A stretch of DNA of 5,833 nt from an uncultured Bacilli bacterium (GTDB lineage: Bacteria > Bacillota_I > Bacilli_A > RF39 > UBA660), in the NCBI GenBank assembly GCA_934133155.1, contig CAKPAT010000074.1, forward strand, positions 1 to 5,833, written 5' to 3'. Below, in pieces: positions 1 to 4,886 of this stretch; position 1 is the first letter of the stretch, and each line of letters opens with the position of its first letter. A program made the position numbers and the translations under genes. Under the pieces are notes generated by a model, which was given only the letters and a program-made list of their open reading frames with translations, ran no database searches and had not been told where the DNA came from.

Positions 1-80
1 TTTGCAACTGATTCTCCACAAAAATACCTTTTAACAATTATCTCTTTTTCTTCAGGTTTTTTCATATTATTTTTTCCCAT
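1..80 (-). CDS. IS3-family transposase orfA-like protein, N-terminal fragment
   Basis: An ATG at 80-78 opens a frame that stays open to the window edge. It gives 26 complete codons: MGKNNMKKPEEKEIIVKRYF followed by CGESVA. The E-E-K-x-x-I-V-K-R-Y-x-x-G-E-S-V pattern matches the first helix of the helix-turn-helix that opens many IS3-family OrfA proteins, which bind the element's terminal repeats. The start is supported by a strong AAGGAGGG at 88-95, seven bases before the ATG. The second half of the helix-turn-helix and any OrfB frame lie outside the window. With so few residues the family call is a pattern judgement; another small DNA-binding protein is possible. Confidence 0.55.
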   Translation of the reverse strand, partial: MGKNNMKKPEEKEIIVKRYFCGESVA

Positions 81-148
81 ATATTTTCCCTCCTTGAAAC
101 TATTATTGCACAAAAAAATGCAGACTGTGTCTTTTTTGACTGTCTACA
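1..148 (-). mobile_element. Left end of an IS3-like insertion sequence (partial)
   Basis: On the minus strand a sequence starting TGTAGACAGTC at 148 is followed after 68 bp by a small ORF resembling an IS3-family orfA. The TG start and the short leader before a transposase gene are the layout of an IS3-family left end. Just inside the tip is a near-repeat, GACAGTC then GACACAGTC. The element runs off the window at position 1, so neither the right inverted repeat nor a target duplication can be checked. It sits 27 bp past the stop of the ABC exporter gene and reads in the same direction. The exact boundary at 148 is inferred from the TG rule, not from a second copy. Confidence 0.55.
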
Positions 149-175
149 TTTATTTTATCACTTCATTGATGGTGT

Positions 176-1912
176 CTATTTATTGTGCCCTGTTTTGATT
201 TCTGTTTCATATAGGTGGCGATAGTTTTCGCTTGTTTGAAGAAGAGTTTGATGTGTGCCTTCGGCCTCTATTTGACCATTATTTAAGAATAGTATTCTAT
301 CGCTATTTATGATAGTTGATAATCGGTGTGCTATCATAAGAATTGTATATTTTCCTTGCATGTTTTGAATAGCTTTTTGTATTTCGTACTGCGTTTCATT
401 ATCTAGGGCACTTGTAGCTTCGTCGAATAAAATTATTTCTGTTTTTTGAACAAGTGCTCTTGCTATTGCCAGTCTTTGTTTTTGTCCGCCGGATAATGAT
501 ATTCCACCCTCTCCTACTATGGTGTCGTATTTATCTGGAAGTGTGTTTATAAATTCTTCTAGGCAAGCTATTTTGCATGCTTCATGCATTTCTTCGTCTG
601 TCAAATCTTCTTTAACTAATTTTAAATTTTCTTTGATGCTCAGGTTAAATATGTATGGGTTTTGACTTATTACAGTTATATTTCCACGAATAGTATCTTT
701 ATCTAGTTCGTTTATATTTACACCGTCTATTAATATTTTTCCAGAATTTACATTATACATTTTAGTTAGTAAGTTAAATATGGTTGTTTTACCTGCTCCA
801 CTTTTACCGACAAAGGCGACTGTTTCATTGGCGTTTATTTTGAAGCTTAGGTTGTTTAATACTTCTTTATCGTCATAAGCGAATGATACGTTTTGAAATT
901 CAAAGTTCCCATCTACTTTATTTAGATGTTTATTTCCAAATGTTTCTTTTTTGAATTCATCATCATTTATGATTGCTATTACTCTTTCACATGATAGGTT
1001 GAAGTTTTGAGCAGCTGACAGAAAACCACTTATTATATAACTTACATCTGTTACTCTAAAACTGTAATTATATAAAACTAAGGCGGTTGCTACTTCAAGT
1101 TTACCTTTTAAGATAAATACAGCAAGTAAAATAACGGTACCTAGGTCGATGGAGTTTATTATAAATGAGCCAATTAAATTATAATTTTTATTATGGTTAC
1201 CTCTGATGTAGGCTTTTTGGTTCATGTTTGTTATTTTTTCTTTCATGATTTTCATGAAACTTTTTTCGGCATTAAGCATTTTTATATCCCTAGCACCTCT
1301 AACAACTTCACCTGTAAAACCAGTTACTTCTTCTTCGGCTTTTTTATACTCTTTATTATCTTTTTTAAAGATATTTGTTTGATATTGTTTAAAGATTGAT
1401 AGCATGATGGTCATAAATATACAAAATAAGAATACCCAGAAATTTAATATTAATATAGCAAGAAATATACCAACAACTTGCAGGAAGTCAGTTAGGTAAT
1501 CAAAGGCAAGGTTAAATGAGTCAGATATAACTGAAACATCACCTGTTAACCTTTGAATAAATACACCGGAAGAGTTTTTATCTAATGATTTGTTTTCTAG
1601 TTTTAATATTTCCTTTCCTAGTTCTGTTTGCATTTTTATGTATGTTTCTCTATATATTATTTGCATTTGTTTTCTTACGATAAAAAGAAATAATTCTTTT
1701 AAACTATAGGCAAGAAAGACTATTACTCCCATTATAACAAATTGATATATTTGGTTATTTGTCAGCTTTAATATTTCCTGTGCATTAATAACTGGAATTA
1801 TTATTCCGGTTATAATGATTAAAATGTTTGTTATCATGAATATGATTATTCTGGTCTTTTGATCTTTGCAGTATTGCCAGGCAAATTTTAAATTCTTTAT
1901 ATATTCTTTCAT
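176..1912 (-). CDS. ABC exporter half-transporter (type I, fused membrane and ATPase domains)
   Basis: This 578-aa protein has the length and domain order of bacterial half-size ABC exporters of the MsbA/BmrA type, which work as dimers. Residues 1-310 form the membrane domain, with hydrophobic segments near 22-43, 55-77, 137-174 (probably two helices), 245-268 and 275-303. Residues 335-575 form the ATPase. It has A-loop Tyr346, Walker A GKSGAGKTT at 369-377, Q-loop Gln417, signature LSGGQ at 473-477, Walker B IILFDE with Asp497 and catalytic Glu498, D-loop SALD and H-loop His529. All key residues are present, so it could act as a homodimer; no partner half-transporter is nearby. The start is fixed by GAGGTGA at 1917-1923. 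It lies 26 nt behind the dehydrogenase, suggesting one transcript. The substrate (lipid, peptide or drug) cannot be read from the sequence. Confidence 0.95.
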   Translation of the reverse strand: MKEYIKNLKFAWQYCKDQKTRIIIFMITNILIIITGIIIPVINAQEILKLTNNQIYQFVIMGVIVFLAYSLKELFLFIVRKQMQIIYRETYIKMQTELGKEILKLENKSLDKNSSGVFIQRLTGDVSVISDSFNLAFDYLTDFLQVVGIFLAILILNFWVFLFCIFMTIMLSIFKQYQTNIFKKDNKEYKKAEEEVTGFTGEVVRGARDIKMLNAEKSFMKIMKEKITNMNQKAYIRGNHNKNYNLIGSFIINSIDLGTVILLAVFILKGKLEVATALVLYNYSFRVTDVSYIISGFLSAAQNFNLSCERVIAIINDDEFKKETFGNKHLNKVDGNFEFQNVSFAYDDKEVLNNLSFKINANETVAFVGKSGAGKTTIFNLLTKMYNVNSGKILIDGVNINELDKDTIRGNITVISQNPYIFNLSIKENLKLVKEDLTDEEMHEACKIACLEEFINTLPDKYDTIVGEGGISLSGGQKQRLAIARALVQKTEIILFDEATSALDNETQYEIQKAIQNMQGKYTILMIAHRLSTIINSDRILFLNNGQIEAEGTHQTLLQTSENYRHLYETEIKTGHNK

Positions 1913-1928
1913 ACTCTCACCTCAAATA

Positions 1929-1953
1929 AAAGCTATGACTATTTCATAGCTTT
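1929..1953 (-). terminator. Intercistronic hairpin: attenuator or weak terminator
   Basis: AAAGCTATGA and TCATAGCTTT form perfect 10-bp arms around a 5-nt loop. On the minus strand the hairpin covers the last codons and TAG stop of the dehydrogenase. It is followed by TATTT, giving the interrupted T tract CTTTTATTT, and then the ribosome binding site of the ABC gene. Only three of ten pairs are G-C and the T run is broken, so partial termination or mRNA stabilisation seems likelier than full termination. The fold is clear; its role is inferred. Confidence 0.55.
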
Positions 1954-2967
1954 ATAATCAATCATATATTTTATTTGATTTTCTTCATGGCGTTTCATTT
2001 TTTCTAATGTTTCTTGAACTTCTTCCATTTTGATTAATTTGACATATTTTTCTAAGTTTATTTTTTTGCTTGCCATAAGTTCTATTGCTTCTTTGAATTC
2101 GTTTACTGTAAAGAATAAGCTTCCATCTATATGTCTTTCTTTGTTTACTAGATTAAATATATCTATTTCCGGTGCGTCACCATAAGCGATTATTGACATG
2201 TGTCCGCCTTTTTTTAGATTATTTAGTGCTAGTGTGCTGGCATTTTTATTTCCAGAACATTCGATAACTGCGTCAAAGCCATCTGGCTCTATTTCAGTTA
2301 GTTTTTTATTGATGTCAGTATCTAAAGAGTTTAAAGCGTATGTTACAAAGTGTGACTCTTCGGCTAGTTTTATTCTTTCTGGATTAGCCTCTAGGATAAC
2401 TATTTTACTAGCTTCCAAAGCGTATGAGGCAGCGGCTGCAAATAAACCGATTGGTCCACATCCTGTTATTAAGACTGTTTTACCACCAGATATTTTTGCC
2501 TGTTTTGCTCCATGATATGAAACGGAAAATGGTTCTACTAAAGCAGCAGAAATGTCACTTATTTCATCTGGCAATTTTATAGCCATATCATCACGCATTA
2601 AAACATACTGTCCATAGCCACCATCTGTACCTATTCCTGGACCATTTTCTAATACATGGTCACATAATTCTGGTTTATCATGATTACAGTAATCGCAGTT
2701 TAGACAACTGTCCATTTCAATTGCGGCTACTCTATCACCGTTTTTTAGGATTGTACTATCACCGGCATCTACTACTGTTCCGCAAAATTCGTGTCCGATT
2801 ACAGCGTTTTTTCCAGCGTTATATCCAGTGTGCCAAATCATGTGAATATCACTTCCACATATTCCACATTTACTAACTTCTATTAGTACTTGTCCTTTTT
2901 TTACTTTAGGAATATCCTTCTCAATTATTTCAAATTTTTCTACATCTGTAAGCGTTAATGCTTTCAT
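1939..2967 (-). CDS. Zinc-dependent medium-chain alcohol/polyol dehydrogenase
   Basis: This 342-aa protein has the full layout of zinc-containing medium-chain dehydrogenases (sorbitol, 2,3-butanediol and threonine dehydrogenase group). These cytoplasmic enzymes oxidise a secondary alcohol or reduce the ketone with a nicotinamide cofactor. Catalytic zinc ligands are visible as Cys37 (in CGICGSDIH), His59 and Glu60 (GHE) and Glu145 (VEPFSV). Structural zinc ligands are Cys88, Cys91, Cys94 and Cys102. The Rossmann motif GCGPIG is at 169-174, and acidic Glu193 at the end of the next strand favours NAD over NADP. The length is normal and no key residue is missing. The start has AGGTGA at 2972-2977. 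It precedes the ABC exporter gene by 26 nt. The substrate cannot be fixed: a butanediol- or polyol-type reaction is the family expectation, not something shown here. Confidence 0.93.
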   Translation of the reverse strand: MKALTLTDVEKFEIIEKDIPKVKKGQVLIEVSKCGICGSDIHMIWHTGYNAGKNAVIGHEFCGTVVDAGDSTILKNGDRVAAIEMDSCLNCDYCNHDKPELCDHVLENGPGIGTDGGYGQYVLMRDDMAIKLPDEISDISAALVEPFSVSYHGAKQAKISGGKTVLITGCGPIGLFAAAASYALEASKIVILEANPERIKLAEESHFVTYALNSLDTDINKKLTEIEPDGFDAVIECSGNKNASTLALNNLKKGGHMSIIAYGDAPEIDIFNLVNKERHIDGSLFFTVNEFKEAIELMASKKINLEKYVKLIKMEEVQETLEKMKRHEENQIKYMIDYKAMK

Positions 2968-2991
2968 TATATCACCTATCCTTCATTTATG

Positions 2992-3020
2992 ATTGTATCA
3001 TAGATGCGTGTTTTTTTAAA
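2992..3020 (-). promoter_or_regulatory. Candidate proximal promoter of the dehydrogenase gene
   Basis: On the minus strand TACAAT (2992-2997) is preceded by TGA, giving an extended -10 of the form TGnTACAAT. A weak -35, TTTAAA (3015-3020, 4 of 6 consensus bases), lies 17 bp upstream. Transcription would begin about 15-20 nt before the ATG, just ahead of the ribosome binding site. The extended -10 is good; the -35 is poor. Confidence 0.5.
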
Positions 3021-3038
3021 TGTTTTTGGTTCAATTTC

Positions 3039-3069
3039 ATAATAACATTACAGTTATGTGGAAAGTCAA
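3039..3069 (-). promoter_or_regulatory. Candidate distal promoter of the dehydrogenase gene
   Basis: On the minus strand TTGACT (3064-3069, 5 of 6) is followed after 19 bp by TATTAT (3039-3044, 5 of 6). The -35 contains the TGA stop of the 201-aa gene. The spacing is longer than the ideal 17. CATAA (3038-3042) and TTATG (3054-3058) form a small inverted repeat across the -10 region that could be an operator, though five-base arms in such AT-rich DNA are weak evidence. Confidence 0.4.
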
Positions 3070-3671
3070 CGTTTTTTTATTAATTTTTTAGGTTTTATTG
3101 TTGGCTCTTCAACTTTTGTTTCATCGTTTATTATTTTGTTTTTTTCTTCTTTGGCACTTTCTAATACTTCTTTTACTTTTTCTTTTGCTTCTTTTTCCGA
3201 CATATCGGCGTTTATTTTCAAAATGATTATTTCTCCATCTTCTATTTCATAAAGTATTTCACCATCTTTTAAAATTATTTGCTTTGCTTTGCTTAGTTTA
3301 ATTTCAAAGTTTGCCTGTATTTTTAGCAAATTAAACAATGTTGGATTTTTTTTGTATTCTTCTTTTTCTTTATCAGTCATTTCCTCTAATAGATTTAATG
3401 ATCTTAATGTTTCTACAATTGTACCTTTTTCTTTTTGGTATAGAAAGGCATTTTGAATTGCTTTTTCAACATTTAAAATTGGTATGAAGAAGATGAATTT
3501 TTCTGTTTGGACGTTGTCTATTTTTTTTAACTTTTCATTTTTCTCTTTTAAGTTTTCCATAATAAATTTGTAACCTTTATCTCCAACATTTTTAAGTACA
3601 CTAAATATGCTGGAATATTCTATATAATAACTTGAGGCTATGCTCCCTAACCATATTCCTAAAATTAACAT
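3066..3671 (-). CDS. Unrecognised 201-aa protein with hydrophobic N-terminus and Lys-rich tail
   Basis: I do not recognise the family. The N-terminus is hydrophobic (about residues 1-17, MLILGIWLGSIASSYY) with no charged residues before it, so it may be a membrane anchor. A second short hydrophobic patch, FIFFIPILNV, lies at 59-68. Residues 38-52 and 97-110 are rich in Lys and Glu and probably helical. Residues 130-155 look like beta strands. The C-terminus from about 156 is a charged helix (MSEKEAKEKVKEVLESAKEE) ending in a basic tail KPKKLIKKR. The start is supported by AAGGTGAT just upstream, and a strong candidate promoter lies in the 49-bp gap before it. It sits between an LRR surface-protein gene and the dehydrogenase with no visible terminator on either side. 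A small membrane-associated protein is the most that can be inferred. Confidence 0.8.
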   Translation of the reverse strand: MLILGIWLGSIASSYYIEYSSIFSVLKNVGDKGYKFIMENLKEKNEKLKKIDNVQTEKFIFFIPILNVEKAIQNAFLYQKEKGTIVETLRSLNLLEEMTDKEKEEYKKNPTLFNLLKIQANFEIKLSKAKQIILKDGEILYEIEDGEIIILKINADMSEKEAKEKVKEVLESAKEEKNKIINDETKVEEPTIKPKKLIKKR

Positions 3672-3695
3672 TTTATCACCTTTTTTCTAAAGGTT

Positions 3696-3724
3696 ATCCT
3701 AGTACATTTTATGTTTTATGTCAA
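3696..3724 (-). promoter_or_regulatory. Candidate promoter of the 201-aa gene
   Basis: On the minus strand a perfect -35, TTGACA (3719-3724), is separated by exactly 17 bp from TAGGAT (3696-3701, 4 of 6 against TATAAT). The -35 contains the TGA stop of the LRR gene. Transcription would start close to 3690, about 20 nt before the ATG. The perfect -35 and ideal spacing make this the best promoter candidate in the window. Confidence 0.6.
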
Positions 3725-4713
3725 CCTAACCAGTTTACTTTTATGTTTTCTCCGTTCCATGGTGTGCCTTCTATTTGATTTTCTTTTTTATTTATATTGA
3801 TGGTTAATTCTTCGTTATTTCTTATACCATAAAAGGCATTGTCATGAATGATTTTTATACCACTACCAATGTTTATTGTTTTAAGTTTTTTATTGTTATA
3901 TATAAACTCATTATCTATTTCTTCTACAGTATTTGGTATGTTTAATTCAGTTAAATTATCTAATAAGTATAATGAGTGTGAACCTAATCTTTTTATGTTA
4001 TCTTTGAATATTATATTTGTTTTAGTTCTATTTCCATAAGAATTTAAGTAACTATAATTTATAGTTCCATCTGCATTTCTATTATAGATAAATAAGTTTT
4101 CGTCATTCATTAAATTAGTATTGAATGCACCATCTCCGATTTTTGTAACTGTATTTGGGATATTTATAGTTTTTAAATTATTATGGGAAAAAGCCTCAAA
4201 ACCAATTTCTTCTAATCCTTCATTTAAAGTTAGTTCTTCTAAACTTCCAAAGGCGAATGCTTGCATACCGATTTTCTTTACGCTACTTGGAATATTTAGT
4301 TTGGTTATTTCTGTGTTAAAGAAAGCTATTTTTCCTATGTAAGTAATAGTGTTTGGGAGTATTAAGACCCTTATCTTTTTTCCTGTAAAAGGGCCTATAT
4401 TTATATTAGAACCATCTTCTGTTTGACCGATTGTTTTTCCATCAGCTATTTTGGCAACAGTTAAATTATTTATTTTACTTGGAATAACCACCTTTTGACC
4501 GCATGTTATATCATATTCTGTTATAGAGGCGGTGCCATCCCCATTATCTTCTATAGTAAAACAACTTTCGTCTGTCACTTTGATATTTCCTTTTGTTTTT
4601 AAATTTATATTAGTGTTAAAGACAGCATATGCAGATGTAATTACCAGTAATAAAAATACTGATAATAATATTAAATATTTGCTATTTTTTTGTTTTCTTC
4701 TTAATTTAGACAT
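3721..4713 (-). CDS. BspA-type leucine-rich repeat surface protein (complete paralogue)
   Basis: This 330-aa protein has a basic N-terminus (MSKLRRKQKNSK), a hydrophobic segment at about 13-32 and an AYA at 28-30 where a signal peptidase could cut, so it is probably exported or membrane-anchored. A short module at about 36-80 holds Cys51 and Cys71 and the stretch DNGDGTASI. From about 113 come LRR_5-type repeats of the form L.IP.TV..IG..AF. They are interrupted near 198-232 by a non-LRR insert (FIYNRNADGTINYSYLNSYG). The protein ends with ININKKENQ...PW...NWLG. There is no LPxTG anchor. BspA-like LRR proteins are generally surface proteins, often linked to adhesion; the ligand is unknown here. 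The start is supported by AAGGTGG at 4720-4726. It is a paralogue of the next gene upstream, and no terminator follows it. Confidence 0.9.
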   Translation of the reverse strand: MSKLRRKQKNSKYLILLSVFLLLVITSAYAVFNTNINLKTKGNIKVTDESCFTIEDNGDGTASITEYDITCGQKVVIPSKINNLTVAKIADGKTIGQTEDGSNINIGPFTGKKIRVLILPNTITYIGKIAFFNTEITKLNIPSSVKKIGMQAFAFGSLEELTLNEGLEEIGFEAFSHNNLKTINIPNTVTKIGDGAFNTNLMNDENLFIYNRNADGTINYSYLNSYGNRTKTNIIFKDNIKRLGSHSLYLLDNLTELNIPNTVEEIDNEFIYNNKKLKTINIGSGIKIIHDNAFYGIRNNEELTININKKENQIEGTPWNGENIKVNWLG

Positions 4714-4725
4714 AATTTCCCACCT

Positions 4726-4762
4726 TTTTTATCAGATAATATATAATTATACGTGATAAAAA
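4726..4762 (-). promoter_or_regulatory. Leader hairpin beside the LRR ribosome binding site
   Basis: TTTTTATCA (4726-4734) and TGATAAAAA (4754-4762) are perfect 9-bp arms. The 19 nt between them contain a second inner pair, ATAAT/ATTAT. In the mRNA the 3' arm would end right at the AAGGTGG ribosome binding site at 4720-4726. The hairpin shares 4758-4762 with the neighbouring 16-bp palindrome, so the two folds exclude each other. A control role is inferred from position only, and the stem is very AT-rich. Confidence 0.4.
4736..4754. repeat. 19-nt inverted copy, left
   Basis: The plus strand here reads ATAATATATAATTATACGT. Its exact reverse complement occurs at 4838-4856, so the two form a perfect 19-bp inverted repeat around 83 bp. 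Because the sequence is itself nearly palindromic, orientation is set mainly by the centre (ATATA here, TATAT in the other copy). The match ends at both outer and inner edges. Confidence 0.85.
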
Positions 4763-4773
4763 TGTACATTTTT
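4758..4773. repeat. 16-bp perfect palindrome
   Basis: AAAAATGTACATTTTT is fully self-complementary. It overlaps the 3' arm sequence of the leader hairpin nearest the LRR gene. It could be a protein-binding site, as palindromic DNA, or a short hairpin in RNA. It is AT-rich, so function is uncertain. Confidence 0.6.
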
Positions 4774-4801
4774 GTAAAGATTAGGCTTCATATGGTACAA
4801 A
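4772..4801 (+). promoter_or_regulatory. Weak promoter-like sequence pointing away from the LRR gene
   Basis: On the plus strand TTGTAA (4772-4777, 4 of 6) is followed after 18 bp by TACAAA (4796-4801, 4 of 6), with TGG directly before it as an extended -10. In the present orientation it faces the 3' end of the upstream LRR gene. It lies inside the segment bounded by the 19-nt inverted repeats. If that segment were inverted, it would face the downstream LRR gene with a leader of about 70 nt. Confidence 0.3.
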
Positions 4802-4826
4802 TTAAAGTAAATATGATAAGATTAGG
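4777..4826. repeat. Pair of direct repeats AAGATTAGG
   Basis: AAGATTAGG occurs at 4777-4785 and again at 4818-4826, 41 bp apart, about four helical turns. Both lie inside the inverted-repeat segment. They could be paired operator sites on one face of the DNA or chance; nine bases is short. Confidence 0.4.
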
Positions 4827-4834
4827 TTGAGATA

Positions 4835-4863
4835 TTAACGTATAATTATATATTATACGTTAA
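4835..4863. repeat. 29-bp palindrome containing the right 19-nt copy
   Basis: TTAACGTATAAT (4835-4846) and ATTATACGTTAA (4852-4863) are perfect 12-bp inverted arms around the 5-nt centre TATAT. Positions 4838-4856 are the exact inverted copy of 4736-4754. The palindrome starts at the T tract of the terminator of the upstream LRR gene. The arm-centre-arm shape resembles a binding site for a dimeric protein or a tyrosine-recombinase core site. Confidence 0.85.
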
Positions 4864-4886
4864 AAACTCTAGTTTTCTCTAGAGTT
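4862..4886 (-). terminator. Intrinsic terminator of the upstream LRR gene
   Basis: On the minus strand AACTCTAG and CTAGAGTT form a perfect 8-bp stem around the loop AGAAAA, followed by a short T tract. The first arm overlaps the TAA stop (4887-4885) by two bases. It is compact and well placed to end transcription of the upstream LRR gene, which would make the downstream LRR gene depend on its own promoter or on read-through. Confidence 0.75.

Larger units (their letters stand above)
4714..4884. other. Palindrome-rich spacer between the two LRR genes
   Basis: No ORF is credible in these 171 bp. The spacer holds the terminator of the upstream LRR gene, a 29-bp palindrome, a second inverted copy of its core, a 16-bp palindrome, a pair of 9-bp direct repeats (AAGATTAGG) and the ribosome binding site of the downstream LRR gene. 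No convincing promoter directed at the downstream gene is visible. TATAAT occurs on the minus strand at 4744-4749, inside the copy nearer that gene, but the only fair -35 (TTTACA) is 21 bp away, which is too far. Confidence 0.7.

Noticed and set aside
1193..1399. Plus-strand ORF of 68 codons
   Set aside because: It lies wholly inside the ABC exporter gene on the other strand, is Phe-rich as expected for the antisense of Lys-rich coding, and has no ribosome binding site.
2198..2515. Plus-strand ORF of 105 codons
   Set aside because: It is antisense to the well-supported dehydrogenase gene, with no family resemblance.
3038..3058. Terminator or strong operator after the 201-aa gene
   Set aside because: The inverted repeat has only five-base arms (CATAA/TTATG), with no T tract following on the minus strand.
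3058..3252. Plus-strand ORF of 64 codons
   Set aside because: It is the antisense of the Lys/Glu-rich tail of the 201-aa gene, which yields Ser/Phe-rich low-complexity sequence.
3848..4756. Three plus-strand ORFs (3848-4039, 4121-4342, 4532-4756)
   Set aside because: All are antisense to the LRR gene (the last also runs into its leader) and show no motif or ribosome binding site.
4736..4856. A miniature transposable element with 19-bp terminal inverted repeats
   Set aside because: The repeats are themselves palindromic, no target duplication flanks them, and the right copy is embedded in a longer 29-bp palindrome, which does not fit a simple inserted element.
4714..4884. CRISPR array, tRNA or riboswitch in the largest spacer
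   Set aside because: There are no regularly spaced repeats, no cloverleaf, and no conserved riboswitch core that I can recognise; the structure is AT-rich palindromes only.
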